Shown here: one piece after another, positions 45,951 through 58,935 of the stretch
Layout of the letters: the number at the start of each line of letters is the position of its first letter
Position numbering within the stretch: position 1 is the first letter of the stretch
DNA from: Brienomyrus brachyistius
Taxonomy: Eukaryota > Chordata > Actinopteri > Osteoglossiformes > Mormyridae
DNA length: 64,000 bases
Assembly: GCF_023856365.1 (NCBI RefSeq)
Contig: NC_064555.1
Span: 20,036,254 to 20,100,253 of the forward strand
Direction: 5' to 3'
Made by a program: the position numbers and the translations under genes
Notes under the pieces: model-generated
Told to the model about the DNA's origin: nothing
What the model saw: only the letters and a program-made list of their open reading frames with translations
Database searches by the model: none

Positions 45951-47919
45951 CTATAATATGATGGAGTGGTTCCCTGGTTGTTTCCCAGCCTTTTCTACCT
46001 TCCAGAGATTCCTAGCAAGGATGCCATTTCGGGAGTCGAAGATCTTTGCTTGGGAGACGCTCATAGGTGTTGGTATGTATTCAGAACAAGTACTACCACT
46101 CAAGCTGGGAGCACATGTTAATATGTAGGAGAAGAAGAAGGTACCATATGTAAATGTACAGGCGTCTGAAACAGTTCCACTTCGAAGGTCAAACGAACAT
46201 TCTCCTAGAAGGTCACTGTCCCAGTATGTATCTTCATCATATACCTGGAATGTTAGCTTAGTGGACATGTCAACTTTGATGGCACCAAACTCAAAATTTT
46301 CCCGCCATACTGGATTGTCATCATCTGGAATAATCTCAGTACGTTTACTCTGTGTACCATATGACACTAGAACAGAGCCATCAGTTTGGGTAAAGCGATC
46401 TCCATACAGCTTCTTTGCTCTCATTTTATACACTTTCAGTGTAGCCAGTCCTTTTGAAACTGGGCAGCAGTTGGAGTTTATATTCTCATTGCCATTGCAG
46501 ACACAGGCACAGTGGTCTCTCGCAGAAGATCTTATTCCTATCTGACAAGATTCAGAGCAGCTCTTCAGCAGTGCGTTCTCTATGATGTACTGTTCTATTG
46601 CTTTCTTAACTGACATTATTGCAAAATGGCCAGAAGGCAGCAAAAAATGTAGGGGTTTCAGACTGTAGGAGACTACATCTGGGCTGTTCTTCAAGGAATC
46701 CAGCCAACTCTTGTATGTACTTGGATCTGAACCACCTGAGAAAAGCAAATCTGCTGAATTAACATTCCCACCCACCACCTCAGAGTGGCGTTCACTGAAC
46801 ATGCTGCTAAAGGTCTGGCTGCTGCCCAGTTTCTTCTTAAGTTCCTTGCAGTGATGGGCTTCTGTCTTTATACTTGCAGTCATTGCAATTGTTGCTGAAG
46901 CTTCAACATCCAGGCAGTCTTTAACAGCTGTGTCTGTGAGGCCACTCATTGCAGTCTGGCAGGTCTTAATAGCAGTGATACTCCTTAATTTTCCACCCGT
47001 TTTCACTTGTTTAATAAAATGGGTACCATACGTATCAATCAGATCTCTATAATTGGTTTTAGTATTTTGGTTGTACTGTTTGGGTAGCTGGTTAATGAAC
47101 TCCAGAAACTCTTTGTGAAGTGGAGGCTTAGTTGCTACACTGTACCTGGGGAAGGCAGGGGTAACATAAAACAATAATGAGGAGGAAAAGAGAAAAAAAC
47201 ACAACGAAGGTTTCAATATGTGGTTCAATGTCTATTTTCATTGTTGTCTAAGAAATTGAAAATGTATCTTTTTGAACCTGTTACGTAACAATCTTTTAGC
47301 TTTTGTATTGTCTTCTGTTCTATTAAACATAGTTAGCTTTTTGTTAATGTTTTGCATGTCCTCTTAAAAGTGAGTCTCACCTATACAAGCTGCAGTGGAC
47401 CTGATGTTTGGTGAAGCTGTATTTGTCTTGCTTTGATTTCGTCATGGCAAACGTTGCATCCCGTGAGTGGGTACCGCCCAAGCCCACCCCAACTTTCACA
47501 TTAGGGTTGACTGGAATCTCTAGGCCAACTTTCCAGTTGTTTGTCACACTGGATGTGCTGTCATTGACAACAGACTCACTGGATTCATAGACAGTGCTGG
47601 AGACCTTCATTCTGCATTTGGAGAGGGCTCTCCAATCCACTACAGCTATTGGAATCTTCTGCCGCGGCCCTCCCAAGTAAGGATTTCGTCTAAGTTTACA
47701 GGTTCCGTTTGCATTCCTCCACTGTTCAGAATCGATCACATATGCACCTTTGCGCTCCATCTTCACAATATCAAAGCCTTCTCCTCCCAGGTTGTAGCCA
47801 GGGACAAAGGAAGCCTTTTCACACTCTTCTGGGGTTCCAATGGCCATGACTCCTAAGACGCCAGGAGACTGGAGGTGACATAACCAGCCCAGGACAAGGA
47901 GCCTCCACAGTCCCTCCAT
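45951..47919 (-). CDS. prf1: Perforin-1-like protein, copy 2 (2 exons, 577 aa)
   Basis: Exon 1 is 47,381-47,919 and exon 2 is 45,951-47,145, with the same 235-bp intron and phase as copy 1. Signal peptide, the MACPF signature YGTHF plus Gly-Gly, the cysteine-rich linker and the C2 domain are all intact. Against copy 1 I count 13 substitutions in residues 1-411 and 19 in residues 412-577, the latter almost all between about 430 and 545. Copy 2 is more acidic there (for example PDDDN for PDNDN, DSD for NSD, GEC for GKC). Calcium-loop Asp residues are kept. Both copies therefore look functional but may differ in membrane or calcium dependence; that is inference. Confidence 0.92.
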
Positions 47920-48052
47920 CAGTGGTGATTCAGGTCTGATTCTCTAATAAAGTAAACAAAACATGTACTTCAGACCAGTGCTCCTTAGCCTTTTTACATT
48001 TTGCAAATACAATAACTGGTTTGCGTGTGTGTTTGTATTTGTGCTTTGGGAT

Positions 48053-48099
48053 GGGGGGGGGGGGGGGTGGTTGTAAAATCTTGGGGGGGGGGGGGGGGG
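48053..48099 (+). repeat. Paired poly-G runs upstream of perforin copy 2
   Basis: Runs of 15 G (48,053-48,067) and 17 G (48,083-48,099), equivalent to those upstream of copy 1 but with different lengths. Confidence 0.85.
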
Positions 48100-49134
48100 C
48101 ACTGGTAAAATGCATTATCCTTTCACGTCCAAGTCTGAGGCGATCTGTGACAGTGCAGTCAAAATCAAATACACATGCATGCATGACCTTAGGTTATTAA
48201 AAATGCCAATTCCAGTTTGTTATGCCGGCTACTAATGCTCACCCATTGCCAGACAACATACTGATTGCAGGGAGGAGAATAAGGAACAGGGGGGTGGGGG
48301 GTGCTAAATAGGATTGGGCAGTATTGCAGTATTACCAGGGTATTTTCCTTTGAAAACTGAGTGAAGCAATTAATGCAGTGAACATTATTTTCACAATCGA
48401 CTAGCAATGCCTGAAAGATCAACTGTTTAATTGGCTGGTGATCACTGTTTTAGACAAATAGTCTTGCTGGGATATTTGATACTACATAGCCATGAATCAG
48501 AAGAACAAGGCATCCACAACCATGCAAACTGAATATGGTGCTTCTGTTGTGTTCAACTCTGCTGCCAGTAGGTGGCGATGTTAGACCCATGAGTACATTC
48601 TCCCTCATATTGATTTTGAACATAACAGCTTCCATGTTCATAAGCAGAGCAGCAGCTCCGTAATAAAAAAAAATTCTAAGGTCTGTTGGTGCAGAAGCTG
48701 CATGTTTCCTCCATGCGCTGTTAACATACGTGAGGCAGCGGCCAGGGAGTAAACGGCTTAGGAAGCATCACACTGCTCACTGCAAATAAAATCAGGGGAA
48801 AAGCAGGCTGGAAACTTTCGGAAAGAAATAACATCATTTCATAATTTACTATTATTCCAGTGCTATAATCCCAAACTGTCATGCATATAATGGAGAGAAC
48901 ATATGAACTGGTGTCAGTCAATGAGTCAGCTTCTTACAATCTATTATAATCTTTTTTTTTTTTATAAATAACTTAGCAGAACATATTGCCTGATTATAAC
49001 CAGTATTTTAACGTACACTGTCTCTTTTCTACGATTTATCTTATGATTGTATATTGTTTGTATACCTTGATAGAATATAGTTATTAAATGCATCAAATTG
49101 TTACTCAGAAGTTAAACGTTGTTTAATTTCCCCC

Positions 49135-49273
49135 ATCCATCCATCCATCCATCCATCCATCCATCCATCCATTTTCCAAACCGCTGATCCTACTAGGTCG
49201 CGGGGGGTCCGGAGCCTATCTCAGAAGCAATGGGCACGAGGCTGGGAACAACCCAGGATGGGGGGCCAGCCCA
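49135..49273 (-). mobile_element. GGAT-tailed retroposon insertion specific to unit B
   Basis: A 139-bp minus-strand fragment starts with nine CATC units (the tail) and continues with gggtcgcggggggtccggag and ggatggggggccagccc. It is flanked by taatttccccc at 49,124-49,134 and 49,274-49,284. Unit A has this 11-mer once (near 31,164) and no insert. The insertion therefore happened after the units separated. Confidence 0.9.
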
Positions 49274-49572
49274 TAATTTCCCCCAATTTATTGTAAAATA
49301 ATTAACAAGACGACCCCCACACACACTTTTTTGGCAACTATTTTTGGAATACCAAATTTTATCATAAGAAGTTAACTATATCACTTACAAAGCAACTGCA
49401 TCACATTTTAGTAAGTGTATTAAACAGCAAACATTGAAATAAACAAATGTATTATTTGAGGGGCAAAGGGAAGATGGGTGATTCACATGAAGCCATTAAC
49501 CTAATTTCTGAAACCTCTCTATCATTACCGCAAAGGTGTCGATTATTAATTTAATAAATAAAAAAATAGGTG

Positions 49573-49854
49573 TTAGAACATAAGAACATAACAAATTTAC
49601 GAACGAGAGGAGACCATTTGGCCCATCAAGCTCGTTTGGGGAGAACTTAACTAATATCTCAGAGTTGTTAAAATCTTATCTAGCTCTGGTTTAAAGGAAC
49701 CCAGGGTTTTAGCTTGCACTACACTAGCAGGAAGACTATTCCATACTCTAACTACATGCTGTGTAATAGCTTTAATTAACTATTAAAGTTCTCCCCCAAA
49801 TGAGCTTGATGACCCAATTGGCCACCTATCGTTTGTACATTTCTTATGTTCTAA
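49573..49854. mobile_element. MITE with TTAGAACATAAGAA-type ends, unit B
   Basis: Copy of the unit A element at 31,469, with slightly better preserved ends (ttagaacataagaac and gttctaa). Confidence 0.6.
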
Positions 49855-49859
49855 TTTGT

Positions 49860-50910
49860 GATCTGTGTGCAGGGAATGAAGCAGTGGAGACTCAGACAGT
49901 GGAAAGTGGTTTACAGTTGAGGATCTTTTTCACTGTGTCCCTATTCAGTTTTTATTTGCATTCTACCTTTAGGGGTCAGTGGTACCTATATGAGGATTCC
50001 GCAGGGACTTCATCACTGGCCACATGTGTTCAGTCAGGTGCCTATGGCAGTTTTGGATGGACTGATTTTAAGAAGCACAGTGATATAGTATGTAGCAGAT
50101 CTGCTGGCTGCTGACACCTCAGCTGACCGCCATCGAGGGTCAATGCTGTTGCTGAAGGTTTAGAGAAAGGGGGACATAAGGGGCCCCAAGCCAGGCTGCA
50201 ATACTGATAAGAGCAGGTCACATACTTGAGGTGTGAGATCATTCACAGGAGAAACATGCTGGGCTCTGTGTAGAAATGGGGGGGGGGGGGGGGGGACTAA
50301 GGATAACGGTGGTGTTTTGCAACCATGAGGAACTTTTGGCTGCATTCCGCCAATGGTTGACACCTTGATAATGGACGTGCATGATCTTGCCCATAGAGCA
50401 AAGGGGGGGGGGGGTGCTACTGATTTTTGTAAATTGTTGTAAAAGTTGTAAATTGTACATAACAAGTCAAAATACACAAAGCTATTTCCAAAGAGGAAAA
50501 GGAGAAAGCACAGACGACAAGGGACGACACAGAGCGGAATGAGGCAGCCATCTCCCCAGGATGCAGAGTACACCACCGAGTGTTAAATCGCTGGGGTTAC
50601 AGGACGAGATGGCGAGAGGTGCAGGTCGACACGCAGGAATCTTTGACTGGTGGTGTAATATGTGGGGGGGGGGGGGGGGGGTTATGGAGGCACTTTTCTT
50701 GCTCTGCTACTGCTCATTTGCTGTGTAGTTCCTTTAGTTTGCACCCTAGTGAGCAGAGCGCTGTCTCCACATGCGACCATAGCTGCTGTGTCGAAGGTGG
50801 TGGGAGGACCGTTTGGAGCATAGAATTCCTGGACCAACACGGAACCAGACAGCAACACAGAGGTCACTGACAAGGTCCGGCCCACGTCGAGAGTAAAGCC
50901 ATTCCTGTCA
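49860..50910 (+). pseudogene. Endogenous retrovirus remnant, unit B
   Basis: Counterpart of 31,745-32,790, with the same RT-like and envelope-anchor-like pieces. Longer G runs (50,278-50,295, about 50,403-50,414 and about 50,665-50,681) shift frames differently from unit A. Not functional. Confidence 0.55.
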
Positions 50911-52300
50911 TGAGTACATCACAAAAGAACCGCTGCCTGCTACAATGGCTGGAATGATCAGAATCATGAAGAAGTCTCTGTTATGGACATTGGACTGCAG
51001 CATTATCAGTTAACCTCTCACCTCTTGTTGTGCGAGAAATAAATACAAATAAATACAATCGCATATTGAGATTGTATTAGATGATGTAGTCTTGGTAGAT
51101 TATGTAGATAAAGTGTATGGAATATATCTTGGGGAGGTTTCATACGGCAGTCCTCTCCACTATTCACTGAAGAAGCCACTATTCTGTGGGTGTCGGAATC
51201 TGAGCATAAGGCAGTTTGTGCGCCATGCCAGCCATGGACCCCGAAGTGGGGGGGGGGATTTCCCTGAAGCTCAGGGTTTTTGCTCCCCCTTCCCAAAGGG
51301 GTGAAATATATGGAATGTAATTTGGTACTTCATAACACATACAGAATCATTAAGACGCTATTAAGAAGATAGATAGAAAGACAATTCTCTCTGTGCCGGA
51401 TCCGTCTTCGAATCACCAGATTCGCGTCGCAGTCACACTCACTGTGCACCTCTGCACCAGCTTTGCAGCATATTTGTCCGCAACCTCCGACTGACAGTCC
51501 GTCAGAAAGGTCCGCATCTGACCCGGGCCAGCAGCACAGACCGGACCCACGCTTTTTTAAATCTCGCAGATACGCGTGTACGTGCCTCAGTAAGAGTTAA
51601 CTAAAGAGTCACACAACAACCAGTGAAGATCTGCTTGTGCTTTTTGGTAAGTGCATTATAAAACTATATTAAGATTGACATCATGTTAGTCTGTTAAATA
51701 TTTCTATCAAACATTAAGTTTTCTAACTTAGTTTACACTGACTAACATTACGACAAACTTAGGCGTTTTAGTCAGACAGGCTAACAGGTGAGCCAACAGC
51801 TATATAGCTGATAGTCCTATCCATGCGATTAAAAGACATAACTAATGCGAAAGTAAGCTTAAAGTAAGAACTGGCGACTGTGGTGAAAGCCTGTTTTCAA
51901 AATTGGTGAATATCTCCGTTCGCGTGGACGTTAGGTGAAATGAGATGCCGGCAGTATTTTTGTACGTCTGCGTAAAATTATAATTTTGGGTTCAGTGTCC
52001 CCAACTTGCCAGTAAATATTATCTGAGGTTATTGCAAGCCTGTTCGTGTCTTCCAGTTCATTCACCTGCTTAGCATGCAAACGATACTTAAAGTTACTTA
52101 AACGTACCAGGCCCAGTTGATGAGACCCTGTTTGCATGGTTTTTGGAAAAATCAGTAAACTTCGTTTAGTTAAATGTTAGTATAACATTTATTGCTAGCG
52201 TTAGCATGAAATCTTTTTCAGATTTAACTTTGATAGTGTTTGAACAAATACGTTTCGATTTGAAGTGTAATTTATCTGTGAGGTGAAACATTAAGTGTAT
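50911..52300. other. Flank equivalent to 32,791-33,985, with a unit B insert
   Basis: The segment matches unit A except for an extra ~130 bp at about 51,255-51,385 (between a G run and ctctgtgccggatccgtc) and a short replacement at about 51,523-51,560. The same candidate splice donor (ttggtaagtgc) is kept near 51,644-51,653. No gene is called. Confidence 0.4.
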
Positions 52301-52301
52301 T

Positions 52302-52754
52302 TTTCCCCCATTTTTTGTTCACTTCAAATCCAGATTCTCATTTTTGCAGCAGTGTTACTGAGTTTTTTTAAGTAGCTAAATGTCTCCTATTTCTTTGAAC
52401 TGTGTCCCATAGGTTTTGTCTCATTCCCTCTGCTGATTCTAGTAAAGTTGAGGTCAAGCCGCCCATCATCTCCTGCAGGTAACTAGCTATATCACATGCA
52501 TACAATCACATTTTGAGACACAGAATGCACCTGTAGCCTGATTTTGAAACTTGTTACTCGACCTTTATTTCCACCTGACGCCCTGTTGAATGACGCATTA
52601 GGATTTAGAAATGACTCTACAGGCACCACCAGTATCATCCAGCACTAGTTTTGAATTCCTTTCCTTCTCTATTGCATAGTATGAAAACTGTGTTCCCAGT
52701 TTACTTCTACTGACGTGCTACTTCCTACTCTTCAGTGACAGGCCAAGTAAGATA

Positions 52755-52790
<36 letters not shown>

Positions 52791-53352
52791 TAGTAAATGT
52801 ACTTCTCTTTTTTATTTATGTTCACAGACCTGTACCTGGTTCCAACTTTTTGTAATAGATAAAAAACGTTACGTGTTCTCTGGATGAGGTTGAAATCAGA
52901 AATGTAAAAAAAATAAAAATCAGTTTTGAAGATGAGAAATGTGTGGGGATTTATTTGGGCCATGTTTGGCCCAGGTGTAGCTGGAAAAATGAATCACCAA
53001 TCACAGACCAGGGCCAGATGAGCCCCAGATGTAAAGCTTGCGTCACAGATCTGGGCCAGATCCACACCACATATCATAGCATTAATAACTGTATTGGGCC
53101 AGTACTGGCCAAGGTCTGTTCCTGATCCCCAATCCAAATCCGTGCCGGTATTGCGCTGTTGGACAGAAAGACCCCGGCAAAGACCCGTTTTGCGGATCTG
53201 CACCAAATTCTGTCCAATATCTGGCCCAGATCTGGCAGAGTTACTGTGTGCTGTCTGGGCAGAATTTGATGTAAACCGTGTAGAGTGTGATTTGGTAACC
53301 TTTAGAGAATGCAGACCAATTACCGCTACACAATGTATGGACTTTGTGTTAG
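52302..53352. other. 1.05-kb segment present in unit B only
   Basis: It contains a CA tract (52,756-52,789) and, at about 52,955-53,260, a fish repeat with recurring tggcccag / ctgggccag phrases that pair with each other. At the ends there is no target-site duplication, and the unit A junction (tgtatttttagtttagaag) joins the two flanks with at most 1-2 bp overlap. Deletion from A is therefore more likely than insertion into B. Confidence 0.5.
52756..52789 (+). repeat. CA microsatellite
   Basis: Uninterrupted CA run in the unit B-only segment. Confidence 0.9.
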
Positions 53353-54015
53353 TTTAGAAGTTTCTGTATCTGTTAGCTATTTTATGTTAGCCTCAGTCAT
53401 ATGAACATGCACTGTAATTAGTCTCACAGCTTATCACTGTTTTGAAGGTCCAGAACTTTCAGTTCACTGGGGACGTTTTCAGGAACAGCTGAAAGCACCA
53501 AGGCTTTTTATCAATAACACCTGGGAGGAGTTTTCCATTCCCTCTGTAGTTTTGGGCTTTTGCCATAAAAATACAAAAGTATTGTAAGGGCCATATTCTA
53601 AAGGGCCATATTTATATCTAGTTAGGTAGCAGTAGTTTATATAGAGTGAAATTACTTAAATTATATGCTTGACCCATATTCAGGTGCATTCTGCTGAAAG
53701 CCTACAACAGTAAAAATTAAATGGACACCACTCACATAAAGAAATGTCACATATTTACTTGTGCCTTTTCTAGAAAAACAAGATCAGATCGAAATTTTCA
53801 TGTGTGAAGAGAATAAAATGACCAAAATGAAACCGAAGAATAAAATGACCAAAATGAAGTAGTTATACAACATATATTTCCATTGATGATTTTGTTTGGT
53901 TGCTTCCGGGATAGGCTCCGGACCCCCCGCGACACAGTAGGATAAGCGGTTTGGAAAATGGATGGACGGATTTTGTTTGGTATGTCCAGGAAAGGCGTAC
54001 AAAATTAGCTGAATA

Positions 54016-54365
54016 TCCATCCATCCATTCATCCAAACCACTTGCCCTACTGGGTCGCGGGGGGTCCGGAGCCTATCCCAGAAGCAATGGGCACTTGGCA
54101 GGGAACAACCCAGGATGGGGGGCCAGCCCACTGCAGGGCACACTCACACACCAGTCACTCACACACCTACAGGCAATTTAGCAACTCCAATTAGCCTCAG
54201 CATGTCTTTGGACTGTGGCGGGAAACCAGAGTACCTGGAGGAAACCCCACGACGACATGGGGAGAACATGCAAACTCCGCACACGTGTAACCCAGGCGGA
54301 GACTCGAACCTGGGTCGCAGAGGTGTGAGGCAATAGTGCTAACCACTGCACCACCATCCCGCCCC
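54016..54365 (-). mobile_element. Single GGAT-tailed repeat, unit B
   Basis: Counterpart of the doubled repeat at 34,651-35,378, present once. The truncated retroposon with 13-bp duplication immediately to its left (53,908-53,970) is also shared with unit A. Confidence 0.75.
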
Positions 54366-55829
54366 CGAATTTGTTGAATACTATTTTGGAATTAACATCA
54401 GCAGTTAAAGAACTTTTCAGCCCATATGTTTCACCTTTATTCTATATTACTTTAATTCTTTATTTTAGCCTGAAAATGAATCAGCAGCTAATAGCATTTA
54501 TACAAATTCAAGAAACAGTTTTGCTTAGATACTAAAAACTTTATATTTAAAAACTTAATCTCAAGAGTTGATGACAGACCATGATCAATTTCCAAAAACG
54601 AAACGAACGTCACATTCCACACATTTCATCTTGTGCCTGTTTTTAAACACAGAACTGCACTGTTAACATGTCACGGCAAAATATTTATTGCTTTACATTC
54701 CTAACTCTACATCTGACTTTTTGAATATCATGGGAACAAATATCATATAACCAATAGTTGTCAAAGCTTATAGTTTTTAAGTTTTACATTACTTCAGCAA
54801 AATATACAGCAAATGCGAAAAATGTTTAAATCAGACATCCCGCACGGATATTTCTGTTGATAAATTGATAAACTCATCATGCATAGGATCTTACCTTATC
54901 CAGTGAGCAGTCAGAGAGACAACTGAATCTAAATGTGGACAGTGTGCCTTTTGGTGGGCCTGCTTAGATTGTTCTGTTTTATGCAGTTATTTTACACGTC
55001 ACACTGTGGTTTTGTAGACTATCCTTAAATAGATGTGTGATCTCTCTAACATGATGGGGGGATGATCTGGAACTATTCAAGTTTTGAGACAAATCAGAGA
55101 ACTCAGAGAGCTGAGTTTCACCAACTAGGTTCAACTACGATTAAATATGCTAAACCAGCCAGAACAGGGCCAAAGGATATCAGCCATGTTCAAATGTGGT
55201 ACACACACGAGCACGACAGGCAGTCGCCTGATATTATCGATATCCTGACAATTTTTGAAAGCCGAAGATAGGCTTGGCATGTTCCAAGCTTTACACAGTG
55301 AACACTTTTTGCTGATACAAATAAATGCTGTTCAACTGCAAATAAACAACATATGGCTCATAAAAAATATTTTGTTGAATCTATAGCCTATTTTGATGTT
55401 TATTTAAAAACCAATAATCAAACTTTCTGTCAGTTTCAAAGCTTCCAGACTACTAAACTGGACTGTAAGACACACATGGTGGGCAGTTTATTGGGTGCTG
55501 CCTGCTAAAGCAAACAGCTAACCATGTGGTTGCAACTGAATATATACAGCATACAGACAAGGACACTTACTGTTCAGCTAAGCATTAGAATGTCTATGAC
55601 ACCAGATCTCATTGATTTTGTACATGCTGCGATTGTTGATGGCATGTAAAATTACAGAAACAGCCACTGTCTTGGATTTTCATGCAATGCAGTATCTAAT
55701 GAATGGCCAAACTTATTAAAGCTAACAGGTAGGCCATAAGTACAAAAATGACAGCTCAGTAACAGCGCAACAAAAGAGCTTCTTTGAAATCATCTGCCCT
55801 AGAAGTGGGTCTGGAGACATGAGTCATAT

Positions 55830-55920
55830 CCATTACATTTACATTTATATTTACAGTATTTGGCAGATGCCCTTAGCCAGAGCGACTTACATAAGTGCTT
55901 TGAGACTCTGCGATGAATTT
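55830..55920. repeat. Widespread teleost repeat fragment, unit B only
   Basis: The phrase catttacatttatatttaca followed by tttggcagatgcccttagcc and agcgacttacataagtgc is found across fish genomes. Unit A has a short unrelated AT-rich sequence here (about 36,828-36,865). Confidence 0.5.
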
Positions 55921-56160
55921 CCGATGCTAGCTCAATAAGGACCCAAGCTATGAATACCGTCTGTCTGAAAACTCCGTTGAGTAGTGCATAATTTGAATTT
56001 TTTTTTATTATTATTTTTTTTAAAAACACACACCAGAAAAAGTGCCGAGTAAGAATACAGAAGTACTACGTCAGGTATTTCTGAAAAAGGAATGTTTTGA
56101 GTCGTCGCTTGAAGACCGAATATCCGGTATTATAGTTAGTCATGGCAGTAAAGTATAAAA

Positions 56161-56245
56161 CAGTGGTCACCAACTGCTGGACTCCAAGATATATTTGACT
56201 TCAGACCCCCAAACAAAATATACAGAAAATAGTTAGGGACGCCTG
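56161..56245. mobile_element. 85-bp hAT-type MITE, unit B
   Basis: Copy of 37,071-37,155 with the same ends and the flanks gtataaaa and gtatacag. Confidence 0.7.
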
Positions 56246-57484
56246 GTATACAGCAACCTCATTTTCTCCAAAGTATCTACTTTCTACTTTCAGATATTAG
56301 CCACCTGCCAGCACCCTTCCCAGCAGCAGTCATCACAGCATGGTATTCATGCACTGCTCAAAGGTCAAAGGTCACATAAGCTAACATTGTCCAGTGGCTT
56401 ACATACAGCAGGACTAGGGGAGACTAACCTTTGTATAGATATGCACAAAACAGAACAATATTATTTGATACATATATCACTCTGACAAGTACTCTTGTGG
56501 TTTTACTCTTCTGACTGACTGAAGTTCTGCAAAATGGAGGCTGATTAAAAATAGTTTCCTTGCCTTACTGGCCAAGTTGCCTATGAATGCAGGGCTTCCT
56601 ACAGCATGTTTCTGTCATAAAATTGCAAATGGTGATTTTTGGCTCTTATGCAACATGTCCAAAAAACATCCAGTGACCAGTAAATTACCTTAAATAGTGT
56701 TTTTCAATTCAATTTCATTGTCATTATAGTGCACGGAGGTACACAATGGATCCATCTTCTAAATCCAGTCCTATGCAAGGTTGCAGAGCGTATCCCGGAA
56801 GCTGTGGGCACAATGCAGATAATAACCCAGGATGGTTCACTAACCCGTCACAGGGCACACATACTATTCACACAAATGGAGAATTTGGCAGAAACCCCAG
56901 GGGAAACCCTACAATGATACATGGAAAACTCATGCAAACTCTACACACACAGAACCAGGACAGACACTGGATCCCTGGGCCCAGAGATGGGAGGTAACAG
57001 TACTAACCATTGTGCCACCTTCATACTCGACTCACCGCAGCTCTTGTGACTCCTAGAGCTGGTGCAACAAGTTAGAAATAGAATGATAAAATTGATAATA
57101 CAATAGTAATACAACAAATAATAAACTAATAGAATAACAAATGGAATACAAAGTATCCATGTATAAATAAAACAGAAGCCATACAAGTAGAGATTTTAAT
57201 GTCACTACTACTCTTACCGATAGTACTTATCGATCTAATACTTTTCAATATTACACGTAAGCGTTTTAAACACACTATTAACATATATTGCACATTATAT
57301 TGCACATAATGAACATTTCGGTCCCTATTTCATAACGGTGGAAAGCGCAATGCAAAGTGGTTTTGCAGGTTCAAACCAGCGGGCAACGCTGCAGGTTGGA
57401 CTGATGCCAGCCTTGTAAATAGTTTTCCGTAGTCGGTTGTGTTGTATGCAAATTTGCTGTGTTATGTCCCATACAGTGTTAAAT

Positions 57485-57504
57485 GGTTATTGTTATATTT
57501 AGTA

Positions 57505-57541
<37 letters not shown>

Positions 57542-58935
57542 ACCCACTGTGTGTATTAGGAGTAAGTGGGGCAACAGAGATGGTGGGCAGTGCAAGTGCG
57601 TTGTTAGTACGAGTGGTACAGAAACAATAAATGCCACCAAACCCGGAACAGTCTCTGCCTGATCATTGTCAGCAGCAGGGCTTAGCAACCCACTCTTACA
57701 CTGGTGTCAGAAGTTTGATTGGAATAGTCTTAGGAAGATGTTAAACAACTGGAACAACGGTTCTGGCAGCAATGGTGGGGAGCACTAGAAGACCAGACAA
57801 AAACCCTGGACACCGAGTAGCGTGTCTTCCCAGGGAGATCTGATGGATCCAGCACGGTCTGCTCACTCCACCCTCAGGCAGAGCGAGCTAAAGTAAGCAT
57901 GCCAGCACGAGAGAGGAGGGCAAAGCCCACGGTGATGCTCCTCCACCACCATGGAGCGAAGTAGCCCCTGGACACTTACCTGATCCAAGTGCGCCGGGCC
58001 ACCCAGCCCAATGGCTGGAGTGAGGAGGAGATGGCAGTGAACTTGGCATTAGCACTGGAGAAGGACGTGCTCCAGGCTCTCCTCAGCCTGACCCCCGATG
58101 AGCAGCAAGATCTCACCACCCTGGAGGAAGCACTGGAGCTGTGGTTCAGCCGGCAGCAGTTCGTGGAGGTGAAGAGGGCAGACTTCCCTGGCGCCACACA
58201 GGAAGAGTTGCCATGGCAAGCCCTTACCCAGGCACTAAAACCAGAGTGGCTACGGCAGCACATCCAATTGCGGGTGGCGGTCCACACTCCCCAAGGACCT
58301 GGCGGAGGCAAAAATGGCTGCAGAAATCCTGTTCCACCAGTTGCCAGCCATACCGTGTAGGAGCTGCATCTGCATGCCTGAGGGCTCTGATAGTGAGGAG
58401 AGAGCCATGGTAGAGATGCTGCCCACCAGCAGCTGCCCCCTGCCACGGCTGTGGAGAGATCAGGCACTTTAAGAGTCATAGAGCCGTCCAACAGCCCATG
58501 GATGGCTTAAGCGGTCCCCATTGGCAAAAAGGACAGGTCATGGCAGTTGCATGACTGCGTTGACTACCGATGGCTGAAAGCAGTGATGAGGAAAGACTCA
58601 CTGCCAAGCATTGACAACGCACTGGACTACATCTCTGGGTTGATGTGGCTCAGCATCCTGGACCTCCAGACTGACTACTGGCAGGTTGAACTGGCCCCGG
58701 AAGCTCGCCATAAGACCGCTTTCTCCATCAACCATGGACTATAGCACTTCCAGTTGATGCTGTTCGGACTGTGCAACACCCCGGCCACATTTGAGAGGCT
58801 CATGGAGCATGTCCTGCCCCACATCTTCCAAGCCAAATGCAACCACCTTCCCCTGGTCCTGTGGGCGTATTGCGTAGCAGAGCAGGAAAGCACTGGCTGC
58901 ATCCCGGTGGAGCTGGTGCTTGGCTTGCCCCCTTA
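57485..58935 (+). mobile_element. Ty3/Gypsy relic, unit B (internally deleted)
   Basis: It matches the unit A relic: LTR end with ctcttaca at 57,700, primer-binding-like ctggtgtcag, gag at 57,989-58,360, and RT at about 58,500-58,840. After gccaaatgc at 58,832-58,840 it jumps directly to the end of integrase, losing 479 bp that unit A keeps. The junction has a TGC microhomology. Confidence 0.75.
57989..58360 (+). pseudogene. Gypsy gag fragment, unit B
   Basis: A 123-residue frame equivalent to 40,875-41,249 with one residue fewer (SEEEM for SEEEET) and a few substitutions. Not preceded by a valid long frame. Confidence 0.7.
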
